Shown here piece after piece: positions 44,951-53,241 of a stretch of DNA of 62,606 bases. This DNA is from Xanthobacteraceae bacterium. Its GTDB lineage: Bacteria > Pseudomonadota > Alphaproteobacteria > Rhizobiales > Xanthobacteraceae. Below the pieces are notes generated by a model that saw only the letters and a program-made list of their open reading frames with translations, was not told where the DNA came from and did no database searches. How positions within the stretch are numbered: position 1 is the first letter of the stretch; the number at the start of each line of letters is the position of its first letter. The position numbers and the translations under genes were made by a program. The stretch lies in contig JAIENY010000023.1 in assembly GCA_019750915.1 (NCBI GenBank), positions 1 to 62,606 of the forward strand. The letters run 5' to 3'.

Positions 44951-45949
44951 ATGTTGAGCCGGACGCTCATTTTGGCGGCTGTTACGCTTTGTATCGGAAC
45001 CTATGAAACACCGGCGGTAGCCCAAAACCTCGAAGCCGGTAAAACTCCCTCTCAGATTTTTACCGCGACCTGCGCGCTTTGCCACAAAAGCTCCCGTAGT
45101 CTTTTGAAGACGGTCGCGCCCGGGTCGCTCCCCGGCTTTTTGCGCCAGCATTATACGACCAGTCAGGAGATGGCCTCGGCGATGAGCGCCTATGTGCTCT
45201 CCAACGGTGCGAGCGACAAGCGCATCGGAGGTGAGGATGGTCTGACGCGCGAGGGCAAGGACTCACGTACGCTTCAGACGCCAGCCGAGCCTGGGGTTGC
45301 TCCGAAGGAGACCCGAGGGAAATCCCGGCGCGAACTTCGCGAAGAGAAGAAGCGCGAAGAGGGAGAGGCGGCAGCCAAGCAGAAAGAGGAACCGAAGCAG
45401 GCTGGCGATGCCGCCCGACACCCAGAGAACGGCGCCGAGGCTTCTCCGAAGGAAAAGGGCAAGCGCGAAAAGCGCAAGCCGAAGCCCTCGGTTGTCCATG
45501 ATGAGCCGCAGGGGGAAGTCGGGACTAAGCCGGGTGCGGCAGCTGCAGAGCCCAAGGCCGTGCCGAAATCCGAACCCGAGCCGGCGGCAAAGCCTCAGCC
45601 GGAGCAGCCACAGACCCCTGCGGCCAAGCCGTCAGAGGCACCAAAGGCGCAGACCGAGACACGTCCGGACCCTGTGCCAGCCGTGACCCCCGCACCGGAA
45701 ACGCCACCTGAACCGGCTCCGGTCCCCAAACCTGCTGAGCAGCCTGAGAAATCGGACGTTTCGCCCAAATCTCAATCCAAACCGGATTCGTCACAAAAGG
45801 CGTCCGGTGACTCTAAATCCGATGATGACAAACCGGCGGCGGCATCATCGGGCTTGCCTGTGTTCGACATCAAGCCGCCGGCCGAACCGGCTCCATCCGA
45901 GCCTCCGATATCGCCGGCAGGCGCGCCGAACGCTCCAATTTCGCAATAA
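44951..45949 (+). CDS. Exported CXXCH protein with long Pro/Ala/Lys-rich tail
   Basis: This 332-residue protein has a signal peptide (MLSRTLILAAVTLCIGTYET, cleavage near PAVAQ). A single c-type haem motif, C41-A-L-C44-H45, lies in a small cytochrome-like domain of about 70 residues. The remaining 220 residues are low complexity and rich in Pro, Ala, Glu and Lys, likely an extended periplasmic or wall-spanning arm. A Met ligand (near ASAMSAY) is possible. GGAGAG precedes the ATG at 44951, which is better than the upstream in-frame ATG at 44900. No respiratory genes are close, so its redox partner is unknown. Confidence 0.78.
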   Translation: MLSRTLILAAVTLCIGTYETPAVAQNLEAGKTPSQIFTATCALCHKSSRSLLKTVAPGSLPGFLRQHYTTSQEMASAMSAYVLSNGASDKRIGGEDGLTREGKDSRTLQTPAEPGVAPKETRGKSRRELREEKKREEGEAAAKQKEEPKQAGDAARHPENGAEASPKEKGKREKRKPKPSVVHDEPQGEVGTKPGAAAAEPKAVPKSEPEPAAKPQPEQPQTPAAKPSEAPKAQTETRPDPVPAVTPAPETPPEPAPVPKPAEQPEKSDVSPKSQSKPDSSQKASGDSKSDDDKPAAASSGLPVFDIKPPAEPAPSEPPISPAGAPNAPISQ

Positions 45950-45987
45950 GAAAAAAGCCGGCCCGTTGCGGGGCCGGCTTTTTTCTT
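45948..45987. terminator. Bidirectional Rho-independent terminator
   Basis: AAAAAAGCCGGCCC and GGGCCGGCTTTTTT form a long stem around a six-base loop, with an A-run on one side and a T-run on the other. It sits between the convergent CXXCH gene, whose stop codon it overlaps, and rplI, so it can end both transcripts. Confidence 0.95.
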
Positions 45988-46005
45988 GATCGGTGCGATA
46001 ACAGC

Positions 46006-46602
46006 TTACTGCTGGTCGGCGTTGGCTTCGTCGGCCTGTCCGTCGAGCGCTTCCGGATCGAAGAATTCGCCGGCCGCAGCCAATGCTTCCGCCGCCGCGT
46101 CCTGATCTTCCCGGCGCGTGCTGATGTCTTCGCCGCGGTTGATGCGCTCGGCCTCGGCCTCGCTGCGTGCAACCGTTGCCGTCACGTGAATTTCAACTTC
46201 CGGGTGGACCGCGACGGTGATCTTGTGCTGGCCGATCGTCTTGATCGGAGCGTCAAGGAGAACCTGCTGGCGCGCGAGAGAAACGCCATCGGCTTCCAAA
46301 GCGGCCATGATATCGCGGACAGAGACGGAGCCGTAGAGTTGGCCGCTCTCCGACGCCTGCCGGATCACGATGACGTTGCGACCCTCGATCTTCTCGGCGA
46401 CCTTTGTGGCTTCGCCCTTGGCCTGGATGTTCTTGGCCTCGAGCTCGGCTTTCATGCCGTCGTACTTTTCGCGATTGTCCTTGGTCGCGCGCAGCGCCTT
46501 ATTGCGCTTGAGCAGGAAATTGCGGGCAAAGCCGTCCTTGACCTTTACGACGTCGCCCATCTGGCCGAGCTTGGCCACGCGTTCGAGCAAAATAATTTCC
46601 AT
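46006..46602 (-). CDS. rplI: Large ribosomal subunit protein bL9
   Basis: This 198-residue bL9 has the N-terminal [21 protein letters not shown] and [17 protein letters not shown], the canonical 23S-binding motif, then the long helix and a C-terminal domain ([18 protein letters not shown]). About 50 extra residues at the C-terminus, rich in Glu, Ala and Asp, exceed the E. coli length of 149; such acidic tails are usual in this family of alphaproteobacteria. It is the last gene of the rpsF-rpsR-DUF2232-rplI series and ends at a strong terminator. Confidence 0.97.
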   Translation of the reverse strand: MEIILLERVAKLGQMGDVVKVKDGFARNFLLKRNKALRATKDNREKYDGMKAELEAKNIQAKGEATKVAEKIEGRNVIVIRQASESGQLYGSVSVRDIMAALEADGVSLARQQVLLDAPIKTIGQHKITVAVHPEVEIHVTATVARSEAEAERINRGEDISTRREDQDAAAEALAAAGEFFDPEALDGQADEANADQQ

Positions 46603-46646
46603 GTTCGTTCTCCGTTAGTTTTGATCTGCAAATGAGTGTGGTTGGT

Positions 46647-47606
46647 TCAAGTCGTGGATGGAAACTTGTTCTGCCTTTGCCAATAGCGCTGGCGAATTCC
46701 GAACAGGGCGTCGGCGAGCCCCAGCAGGATGGCTCCGAGCATGGGCCAGCCGATAAAAAGGGTTGCCGCGTACATTCCGCTCAGAATGAAAGCGCGTCCC
46801 GCCACCGCCTGGGTTATCGTGTGAAGCACCGCGAACCCGACCATGCCGTAAGCCAGCAGCAGAGATGAGCTTACGATCCTGGCGCACATGGCGAGCAGGC
46901 CGCCGGTGAAACAGGCTGCGAGCGCAATGCCAAGTGCAACCAGAACGGGGCGCGGCAGTTCGATCGCGCGCAGATCCGGCCAAGGCCGCTTCAGCTGCTG
47001 CGAGGTGGCGGTGACTTTTGCGGCCAGCCACAAATTCAAAGTCAATGTCGCCATCGCGATCATGGTGGCGGCGCTGGGCGCGAACAGCACCAGCGCGTCA
47101 ACCAGCCGGTCCGCGACGGCATTGTTCTGATCGGAAACGCCGCTGACGATCAGGCGGGAGAGCGCCCGGCGAAGTGCATCGTTGATCGATGCCTCGTCGG
47201 AGCCGAGGGTGAGCAGAGCGGCGGAAGTCGTAACCGACGCAAAGCACGCAATCCAGGCCAGGACACGGCCGACCGGGTACCAGTCGAGCGCCTGCTGCTG
47301 CATCGAAGCAGCCTGCTCAGCCGGCCGGGCGAGCAGCGCCAGGTGACCGAGCCACAGCGCGGGAGCTGCAACCGTAATTGCAAAGGCAAACAGATATGGC
47401 ACGCCGAAAAGCATGCCGAGGCCAAGCGCTGCAACAACGCCGCCGACGAGGCCCGTCAACGAGCCCCATCCCAGAGCAAGCACCATCAACGGGAGCGGAG
47501 ACAGATAAAACAGAAACAGCGCGGCAAAAGAACCCGATGCGATCGATGCGAACATCGTCGCCGAGCAAAGGCCGCCGGCCAATCCAATGAGAATTGTCAT
47601 CATCAT
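46647..47606 (-). CDS. DUF2232 integral membrane protein
   Basis: This protein of about 319 residues has about eight hydrophobic segments and begins MMMTILIGLAGGLCSATMFA. DUF2232 proteins are found between rpsR and rplI in many alphaproteobacteria and are of unknown function; some relatives (YybS) lie in a similar place in Firmicutes. The start is placed at the ATG cluster 47598-47606, since a GGGGGCGGGA stretch precedes it; an in-frame codon at 47651 adds a polar, unlikely leader. It lies between the rpsR hairpin and rplI. Confidence 0.87.
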   Translation of the reverse strand: MMMTILIGLAGGLCSATMFASIASGSFAALFLFYLSPLPLMVLALGWGSLTGLVGGVVAALGLGMLFGVPYLFAFAITVAAPALWLGHLALLARPAEQAASMQQQALDWYPVGRVLAWIACFASVTTSAALLTLGSDEASINDALRRALSRLIVSGVSDQNNAVADRLVDALVLFAPSAATMIAMATLTLNLWLAAKVTATSQQLKRPWPDLRAIELPRPVLVALGIALAACFTGGLLAMCARIVSSSLLLAYGMVGFAVLHTITQAVAGRAFILSGMYAATLFIGWPMLGAILLGLADALFGIRQRYWQRQNKFPSTT

Positions 47607-47690
47607 CAGCTGTCCCGCCCCCTTCGAGCGGTTAGAGGTGTTTGACCCCAACCATCCACAACGGCACGGCGCCGGAGTGTTATGAGAAAG

Positions 47691-47732
47691 TAAAAGGCCG
47701 GACCGGCGGACGATCGCGTCCGCCGGTCCGGC
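47691..47732 (-). terminator. Strong hairpin after rpsR
   Basis: GCCGGACCGGCGGA pairs perfectly with TCCGCCGGTCCGGC (14 bp, eight-base loop), and on the minus strand is followed by CTTTTA. It lies 5 bp after the rpsR stop, so it may terminate part of the transcript and lower expression of the DUF2232 gene and rplI. Confidence 0.75.
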
Positions 47733-47737
47733 TCGTC

Positions 47738-47977
47738 TTAGCGAATCACGTACGGCAAGAGACCGAGGAACCGGGAGCGCTTGATCGCGCGAGCCAATTC
47801 ACGCTGCTTGAGAGCCGAAACCGCGGTGATGCGGCTCGGCACGATCTTGCCTCGCTCCGATACGTAGCGCATCAGCAGCTTGGAATCCTTGAAATCGATC
47901 TTCGGCGCGTTCGGGCCCGTGAACGGGCATGTCTTGCGACGGCGGAAGAACGGACGGCGTGCACCTGCGTCGGCCAT
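47738..47977 (-). CDS. rpsR: Small ribosomal subunit protein bS18
   Basis: This 79-residue basic protein of the 30S platform binds next to bS6. The motifs [20 protein letters not shown], the long [17 protein letters not shown] and [20 protein letters not shown] are highly conserved bS18 blocks. It follows rpsF after 5 bp. Length and sequence are ordinary; it has only the one Cys of the CPF motif. Confidence 0.98.
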   Translation of the reverse strand: MADAGARRPFFRRRKTCPFTGPNAPKIDFKDSKLLMRYVSERGKIVPSRITAVSALKQRELARAIKRSRFLGLLPYVIR

Positions 47978-47982
47978 AATTA

Positions 47983-48408
47983 TTACTCCTCTTCCGATGC
48001 GGTTTCTTCGTCATCACGGTTCCGGCGCGGGCCGCGCTCGGAGCGGAAACCGCCTTCGCGGGCGCCATCGCGCTCCCGATCACGGTCCGCCTTGCGCATC
48101 ATCGCCGACGGGCCTTCCTCAAGCTCTTCGACGCGAACTGTAAGATAACGGAGGATATCTTCGTTGATACGCTCCTGACGCTCGATCTCGGAGACCACGG
48201 CAGCCGGGCCATCGATGTTGAGCAGCACGAAGTGCGCCTTGCGATTCTTGTTCATGCGGTAGGTGAGCGAACGCACGCCCCAGCTCTCGGTCTTGGTGAC
48301 TTTGCCGCCAAGGCCTTCGATCACGCCTGTGATCTGGGTGGTGAACTCTTCGACCTGTTGGGCGCTCGCGTCCTGACGCGCGAGAAAAACATGCTCGTAA
48401 TAGGGCAT
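47983..48408 (-). CDS. rpsF: Small ribosomal subunit protein bS6
   Basis: This 141-residue 30S protein partners with bS18. It begins [20 protein letters not shown]. The core has [24 protein letters not shown] in the middle (about residues 39-62) and ends with a Glu/Arg-rich tail of about 45 residues beyond the E. coli-type fold, as is common in the order. ATG 48408 is chosen over an upstream in-frame codon because AAAGGA lies seven bases before it. It is the first gene of the ribosomal operon, with a promoter at about 48594-48621. Confidence 0.97.
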   Translation of the reverse strand: MPYYEHVFLARQDASAQQVEEFTTQITGVIEGLGGKVTKTESWGVRSLTYRMNKNRKAHFVLLNIDGPAAVVSEIERQERINEDILRYLTVRVEELEEGPSAMMRKADRDRERDGAREGGFRSERGPRRNRDDEETASEEE

Positions 48409-48593
48409 GGATGTCCTTTCCAGTGTTAGCGCGGTTCCTGGCGGCAAGCCCTTCGAGACCTTCGGAAAGGACTCGATATTGCTCAGAAGGCGGAAGCACG
48501 GGACGACGGACCAACTGGCCCTGCCGCATCAATCGAATCAATGATTGCTGAGACCGTCCGTTCAGCTCCCGGCCGGGATCCACGGATGGCGGG

Positions 48594-48621
48594 CTTATAA
48601 AGGTTTTCATGGAAATGACAA
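48594..48621 (-). promoter_or_regulatory. Predicted promoter of the rpsF operon
   Basis: On the minus strand TTGTCA (48616-48621) and TATAAG (48594-48599) are separated by 16 bp, a good sigma-70-type pair. The leader to rpsF is about 185 bp and may hold the bS6-bS18 feedback site known for other bacteria; I could not fold it with confidence. The rest of the gap 48622-48830 is non-coding and must contain the promoter of the divergent small exported gene. Confidence 0.65.
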
Positions 48622-48830
48622 GGTAGGTGACGCCGCTTGCCTTTAATGAGGGCGGGCGGGAACTTTTACGCCTCAAAGTGAAGCATTTTTGGCACATGCC
48701 TCGACAAAGGGGTGCGGAGCCAAATTTTTTGGGGTGGTTTCAATTGCGCGTAACGATTGTCCGTTTAGGTTAACTACGACTACGGGATTCTGTAGGCCCG
48801 CCGTTTTCGGCACTTATCAGGGGGTTTTCT

Positions 48831-49025
48831 ATGTCGAAGGTTCTATTCGTTGCCGCCGCTCTGTTCGCGATGGCTGGTGTTGCTGCTGCTGCTGACTTGC
48901 CTCGCCCGCAGCCGGTCGTTTCGACCGCTCCGATCGGCAAGGGTCCGATCGGCAAGGGTCCGATCGGCAAGGCTCCGATTGGTAAGTATCCGGTCGGCAA
49001 GGGCCCGGTCGTCGCCAAGTACTAA
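48831..49025 (+). CDS. Small exported protein of Pro-Ile-Gly-Lys pentapeptide repeats
   Basis: This 64-residue protein has a clear signal peptide (SKVLFVAAALFAMAGVAAAA, cleavage before DLPRP). The mature part of about 43 residues is mainly six five-residue units of the form [AGY]P[IV]GK, ending GPVVAKY. It has about six Lys, one Arg and one Asp, so it is cationic. AGGGGG lies eight bases before the ATG and a stem-loop follows the stop, so it is a stand-alone gene, well set for strong expression. I do not recognise the family and cannot name a function. A structural envelope peptide, a polyanion binder and an antimicrobial-like peptide are only possibilities. Confidence 0.85.
   Translation: MSKVLFVAAALFAMAGVAAAADLPRPQPVVSTAPIGKGPIGKGPIGKAPIGKYPVGKGPVVAKY
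48927..49016 (+). repeat. 15-bp tandem repeat encoding the PIGKG units
   Basis: Six units of 15 bp, consensus GGTCCGATCGGCAAG. The first three copies are nearly identical, while later ones differ at several bases and include two Val for Ile changes. The near-identity of the first three suggests recent or ongoing copy-number change. Confidence 0.9.
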
Positions 49026-49053
49026 TAGACGTACGCGTCTATGTTTAGATGCG

Positions 49054-49084
49054 GGGCTGACGGTTCTTTGCGAGCCGTCAGCCC
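49054..49084 (+). terminator. Stem-loop after the small repeat protein gene
   Basis: GGGCTGACGG pairs with CCGTCAGCCC around an 11-base loop, about 30 bp after the stop. There is no downstream T-run. Just after the stop codon, TAGACG-TACG-CGTCTA forms a second short inverted repeat (49026-49041). Confidence 0.6.
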
Positions 49085-49144
49085 GCGACTAACCGCGTGC
49101 AGCAAGTCATTCCGCCGCGCGCTGCGAGAATGAGGAGCTTGGAC

Positions 49145-49939
49145 GTGAATTATTGCGTGAATCAGCGACCGCTTTTCACAGCACTTTTGGGTTTTGCATT
49201 GCTTTCTTCCGTGGTCTGGCAAGTCCAGCCGGTAAAGGCGCAAACGGCATCAGCCGAGCAGGACCAGGCAGCCCAGGCCGCTCCATCTTCCGACAAAACT
49301 CTGAAGCCTGTTATTATGAAGCCTGCGGCCCGCAAGCCGGCGGCTCCTAAACTTGCTTCAGTGAGCACGTCCTCGACTGAAGTTCCATCTGTCGATTCCG
49401 CGGCAGGTGGCGAGGGCGCCAAGCCACAGAAAAGGTTGTCCCGTCGGGTTTCATCTCCTGCGGTAGCCCAAGGACCTTACTACGTCGATTTCCGTTCGCG
49501 CACAGCCGCGAGCTATGGACATGCGTTCGTCTGGTTCGGCAAATCGAGTGAGAAGAAGGTCGATGTCGCCGGCCTTCATCCTGCTGGTGACGAGGTGCCG
49601 TTTATCCTCGGTCATGTCGTGTTCGTGCCGGCCGAGACTGGCCCAAGTTACGGCGATCTCGATCCTGAGTATTTGACCGCGAGCTATCGCGTCTACATGA
49701 GCGAAGCCGATGCCAAACGGGTGTTCGCGTACATCCGCAAGCTGCAATCCACCACCAAGTTGTGGAATGAGATGAGCAGCAACTGCACCAGCTTCATGGG
49801 ACAGATCGCCGGCTTCATGGGCCTGAAAACACCATTCTTCCTGATGTATCCGGAAGACTATGTGAACAAGCTCAAGGAGATGAACGACAATAAACAGTTC
49901 ATCACTCTGCCGCCGCAGTCGGCGTTCGCTGAGCAATAA
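49145..49939 (+). CDS. Exported protein with GHAF and NCT motifs, unknown function
   Basis: This protein of about 264 residues has a signal peptide (PLFTALLGFALLSSVVWQVQ, cleavage near VKAQ) and a low-complexity Ala/Pro/Lys-rich region (about 35-120). A C-terminal domain follows, in which YGHAFVWFGK and, about 90 residues later, NCTSFMGQIAGFMGL stand out. A His in the first and Cys in the second resemble permuted papain-fold hydrolases or DUF4105-type proteins, but this is only a motif match. The GTG at 49145 is preferred to the ATG at 49130 because GAGGAG precedes it properly and the signal is then standard. A stem-loop follows at 49982. Confidence 0.75.
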   Translation: MNYCVNQRPLFTALLGFALLSSVVWQVQPVKAQTASAEQDQAAQAAPSSDKTLKPVIMKPAARKPAAPKLASVSTSSTEVPSVDSAAGGEGAKPQKRLSRRVSSPAVAQGPYYVDFRSRTAASYGHAFVWFGKSSEKKVDVAGLHPAGDEVPFILGHVVFVPAETGPSYGDLDPEYLTASYRVYMSEADAKRVFAYIRKLQSTTKLWNEMSSNCTSFMGQIAGFMGLKTPFFLMYPEDYVNKLKEMNDNKQFITLPPQSAFAEQ

Positions 49940-49981
49940 CGCTTCGGTTCAAGGCGAGCTTCGGTAGCCGATGAATGCCTT

Positions 49982-50004
49982 GACACCGCCGTCCGTGCGG
50001 TGTC
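49982..50004 (+). terminator. Stem-loop after the exported GHAF/NCT protein
   Basis: GACACCGC pairs with GCGGTGTC around a seven-base loop. It ends about 65 bp after the preceding gene and 30 bp before fabD; the T-rich CTTCTGTTTTT follows a few bases later. Confidence 0.6.
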
Positions 50005-50009
50005 TTACG

Positions 50010-50030
50010 GCCCCTTCTGTTTTTAGGGGC
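50010..50030 (+). promoter_or_regulatory. Hairpin that could hide the fabD ribosome binding site
   Basis: GCCCC (50010-50014) can pair with GGGGC (50026-50030), which is itself the fabD Shine-Dalgarno (AGGGGC, four bases before the ATG). The stem is short with an 11-base U-rich loop, so the effect may be slight. Confidence 0.35.
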
Positions 50031-50034
50031 TATT

Positions 50035-50988
50035 ATGACAGCAGCATTTACATTTCCAGGGCAGGGTTCTCAATCCGTCGGCATGGGCAAGGCGCTTGCT
50101 GATGAGTTCCCGGCGGCCAAGGCCGTGTTCGATGAGGTCGATGCCGCACTTGGTGAAAAGCTTAGCGCAACTATCTGGGATGGTCCCGCCGAAACGTTGC
50201 AACTAACCGAAAAAACGCAGCCGGCTTTGATGGCGGTGTCGCTCGCGGTGATGCGGGTGCTCGAGACCGAGGCTGGAGTGAATCTCGGCCGTGATGCCGC
50301 CTTTGTGGCTGGCCATTCACTCGGTGAGTATTCCGCGCTGGCCGCTGCCGGCAGCCTGTCGATTTCCGATACAGCCCGGCTGCTGCGGATTCGCGGGCAA
50401 GCCATGCAGAAGGCGACGCCAGTCGGCGTCGGCGCGATGGCGGCTCTTCTCGGGCTTGATTATGAGACGGCCGTTGCCGTGGCCGAAGAGGCCGCGCAAG
50501 GCCAGGTCTGTCAGGCCGCCAACGATAACGGTGGCGGTCAGGTGGTCGTCTCGGGCGACAAGGCGGCTGTCGAGCGTGCAGTAGAGATCGCCAAGGCCAA
50601 GGGCGCCAAGCGTGCCATGCTGCTGCAGGTGTCCGCGCCGTTCCACTGCCGGCTGATGCAGCCAGCCGCCGATGCGATGGCACAAGCGCTCGACGGTGTG
50701 AGCATCGGCAAGCCGGTCGTACCGGTGGTATCCAACGTGCTGGCAGCGCCGATCACTGATCCAGCCGAGATACGCAAGCGGCTGGTCGAGCAAGTGACCG
50801 GCACCGTGCGATGGCGTGAGAGCGTGGCCTATATGGCCGGTCACGGGGTGACCCGTTTTCTCGAGATCGGTTCCGGCAAGGTGCTGTCAGGCCTGGTCAA
50901 GCGAATCGCGGATGGCGCCGTCGGCATTTCGATCGGAACGCCCGCTGACATCGCAGCGGCGAGAGATGCGCTGGCCGCGGCTAACTGA
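50035..50988 (+). CDS. fabD: Malonyl-CoA:ACP transacylase
   Basis: This 317-residue cytoplasmic enzyme loads malonyl groups onto acyl carrier protein for fatty-acid synthesis. It shows FPGQGSQSVGMGKAL at the start, the nucleophile elbow GHSLGEYSAL with the catalytic Ser, and SAPFHCRLM with the catalytic His. Length is normal. In relatives fabG usually follows directly; here the two are parted by about 2.65 kb holding an opposite-strand ethanolamine ammonia-lyase operon. Confidence 0.97.
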   Translation: MTAAFTFPGQGSQSVGMGKALADEFPAAKAVFDEVDAALGEKLSATIWDGPAETLQLTEKTQPALMAVSLAVMRVLETEAGVNLGRDAAFVAGHSLGEYSALAAAGSLSISDTARLLRIRGQAMQKATPVGVGAMAALLGLDYETAVAVAEEAAQGQVCQAANDNGGGQVVVSGDKAAVERAVEIAKAKGAKRAMLLQVSAPFHCRLMQPAADAMAQALDGVSIGKPVVPVVSNVLAAPITDPAEIRKRLVEQVTGTVRWRESVAYMAGHGVTRFLEIGSGKVLSGLVKRIADGAVGISIGTPADIAAARDALAAAN

Positions 50989-51006
50989 TCGTCCGAGCCG
51001 TTATGC

Positions 51007-51819
51007 TCAGGTTTTCTGAAATGCGACGGACAGGTATGGTCCGTCGTTCGCGTGGCCGTCTAACAGTTTAAGATCGCTTTCGTCTTTCAGGTCGACGCCG
51101 GTCAGTTGTCGACGGAATGCTTCGCGAACCAGCCAGGCGAGTCGGAACGCTGCGGCGTCGTAGGTCAGCCCCTCCGGGCGGACATTCGAAATGCAGTTGC
51201 GATCGGCGTCGCTGCGCCCAACGAACGGGGCGTGCGTTATGTAGATGCCGAGACTGTCCGGTGAACTCAGTCCCGGTCGCTCGCCGATCAGCATGATCAC
51301 AAGACGAGGTTTGAGCACCGCGGCGATATCGTCGGCAAGCGCGACGCGCGCCTGTGTCGCGATGATAAGTGGAGTTTGGTGAAGTTCGGTGGCCAGATGC
51401 CGCTTCAACGCTTCCAGCAGCGGTGCGGCATGCCGCTCAATGGCAAGAGACGATAGCCCATCGCCGACGACAAAACATAGATTGGCGCGTGGAACCGGCC
51501 ACTTCTTCAGCTTTTCGATGTCACCGGGATCGAGCACGCGCCCGAGATCGGGACGGCGCAAATAAGTGGCGCGGTCGGCTGCACGGCTGTGAACCTGAAG
51601 CGGGTTCCAGCCCTGATCGCGCAGCGTCGCTTCGAGCGATTGCGCGTCGAATGGTGCGTGAATGGCATCGCGTGCCATTGCATGCGCCCATCCAAAGCGC
51701 AGCACTTCATCTGTCGGCATTCCCGCACCCACGCGACCAAGCGCCAATCGCGCGGGCGTAAGTCGCCGCCAGTCGGTCCATGGACTTTCCGTCACGGGTT
51801 TAGGAGGTTTTTCGGTCAT
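51007..51819 (-). CDS. eutC: Ethanolamine ammonia-lyase small subunit
   Basis: This 270-residue light chain of the adenosylcobalamin-dependent enzyme splits ethanolamine to acetaldehyde and ammonia. Typical EutC blocks are present: TPARLALGRVGAGMPTDEVL, VVGDGLSSLAIERHA, LVIMLIGERPGLSSPDSLGIY, and DADRNCISNVRPEGL, which includes the cobalamin-contacting region. Its start overlaps the eutB stop by 4 bp. No microcompartment or regulator genes are present, so this is the short, compartment-free type of ethanolamine use. Confidence 0.96.
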   Translation of the reverse strand: MTEKPPKPVTESPWTDWRRLTPARLALGRVGAGMPTDEVLRFGWAHAMARDAIHAPFDAQSLEATLRDQGWNPLQVHSRAADRATYLRRPDLGRVLDPGDIEKLKKWPVPRANLCFVVGDGLSSLAIERHAAPLLEALKRHLATELHQTPLIIATQARVALADDIAAVLKPRLVIMLIGERPGLSSPDSLGIYITHAPFVGRSDADRNCISNVRPEGLTYDAAAFRLAWLVREAFRRQLTGVDLKDESDLKLLDGHANDGPYLSVAFQKT

Positions 51820-53210
51820 GCGACCAGCGATTTCAGGGACGATAAGCCACTGAGCAGCGCGTTGGGCGAGGGCGGTTGCAACCGTCCCTCCAAGTCGGAA
51901 ATCTGCATGCGCTGAAGCCAGACTTCGAACTCAGGGGCGCGTTTGAGGCCCAATGTCTCGCGCAGGAACAGTGCGTCGTGGAAGGATGTGCTCTGGTAGT
52001 TGAGCATCACATCGTCCGCGCCGGGAATGCCCATGATGAAACTGATTCCGGCCGCTCCCAACAACACCAGCAGCGCATCCATGTCATCCTGATCGGCCTC
52101 AGCGTGGTTGGTGTAGCAGATGTCGCAGCCGAGCGGCAGGCCGAGCAATTTGCCGCAGAAATGATCCTCGAGCCCGGCACGGATGATCTGCTTGCCGTCG
52201 TAAAGGTATTCCGGCCCGATGAATCCGACGACGGTGTTGACCAGCAGCGGCTTGTAGCGTCTTGCGAGCGCATAAGCCCGTGCTTCGCACGTCTGTTGAT
52301 CTACGCCGAAATTGGCGTCGGCCGACAGCGCGCTCCCTTGGCCGGTCTCGAAATACATCACGTTATCGCCGGTCGTGCCGCGTTGGAGCGACAACGCCGC
52401 CTCGTACGCCTCTCCGAGAATCTCGGGCGTGACGCCGAACGAGCGATTGGTCTTCTCGGAGCCGCCGATTGATTGGAAGACGAGATCCACAGGCGCGCCG
52501 TCCTCGATCAACCTGACTGTATTGGTGACATGTGTCAGAATGCAGCTCTGCGTTGGAATCTCAAAACGCTGGATGATTTCGTCCAGCATCCGGCTCAGAT
52601 CGCCGGCAATCGCAAGGCTGTCGGAGGCCGGATTGATTCCGATAACCGCGTCGCCAGATCCCATCAGCAATCCATCGAGCGTCGAAGCGGCGATACCGCG
52701 CAAATCGTCTGTCGGGTGATTAGGCTGGAGCCGTACGGCCATATGACCTTCGAGTTCGATCGTGTCGCGAAAGCGCGTAACGACACGGCATTTGCGTGCA
52801 ACCGCGATCAGATCCTGATTTCGCATCAACTTGGATACCGCCGCGACCATTTCCGGCGTCAGCCCCGGTGCGAGATTCGAGAGCGTGTCGGACGTCGCCT
52901 GTTCCGACAACAGCCAGTTGCGGAAATCGCCGACCGTCATGTGCGAAACGGGTGCGAAGGCCTGCGCGTCATGACCGTCGATGATAAGCCGGGTAATGTT
53001 GTCGTCTTCGTAGGGGATCAGGGCCTCGGTGAGAAACTGCTTCAGCGGCACATCGGCCAATGCATATCGCGCGGCCATGCGCTCCTGCGCGCTTGGCGCG
53101 CCAATCCCGGCCAGATAATCCCCCGAACGCACGGGGCTGGCGAAGGCCATCACCTGTTTGAGGTCGTCAAAAACAAACAGATTCTGGTCGATGACAGCGC
53201 GATAGCGCAT
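51816..53210 (-). CDS. eutB: Ethanolamine ammonia-lyase large subunit
   Basis: This 464-residue catalytic heavy chain is a TIM barrel holding substrate and adenosylcobalamin. Conserved blocks include MRNQDLIAVARKCRV, QPNHPTDDLRGI, DAVIGINPASDS, YFETGQGSALSADANFGVDQ, NTVVGFIGPEYLY and GCDICYTNHAEADQDDMD. Length fits. A permease gene would normally precede it; here only the last part of one remains, 31 bp upstream. Acetaldehyde from the reaction may be handled by the many dehydrogenases of the cell. Confidence 0.97.
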   Translation of the reverse strand: MRYRAVIDQNLFVFDDLKQVMAFASPVRSGDYLAGIGAPSAQERMAARYALADVPLKQFLTEALIPYEDDNITRLIIDGHDAQAFAPVSHMTVGDFRNWLLSEQATSDTLSNLAPGLTPEMVAAVSKLMRNQDLIAVARKCRVVTRFRDTIELEGHMAVRLQPNHPTDDLRGIAASTLDGLLMGSGDAVIGINPASDSLAIAGDLSRMLDEIIQRFEIPTQSCILTHVTNTVRLIEDGAPVDLVFQSIGGSEKTNRSFGVTPEILGEAYEAALSLQRGTTGDNVMYFETGQGSALSADANFGVDQQTCEARAYALARRYKPLLVNTVVGFIGPEYLYDGKQIIRAGLEDHFCGKLLGLPLGCDICYTNHAEADQDDMDALLVLLGAAGISFIMGIPGADDVMLNYQSTSFHDALFLRETLGLKRAPEFEVWLQRMQISDLEGRLQPPSPNALLSGLSSLKSLVA

Positions 53211-53241
53211 CGAATAAGACCTGTCTTTGCTGTCGATTCTC

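Noticed and set aside
45060..45800. Several overlapping frames in the Pro/Ala/Lys-rich part of the CXXCH protein
   Set aside because: Low-complexity GC-rich DNA leaves all frames open; only the frame with signal peptide and haem motif is supported.
48409..48600. bS6-bS18 autoregulatory RNA in the rpsF leader
   Set aside because: The leader is long enough, but I could not identify the conserved hairpin with confidence by eye, so it is only mentioned, not called.
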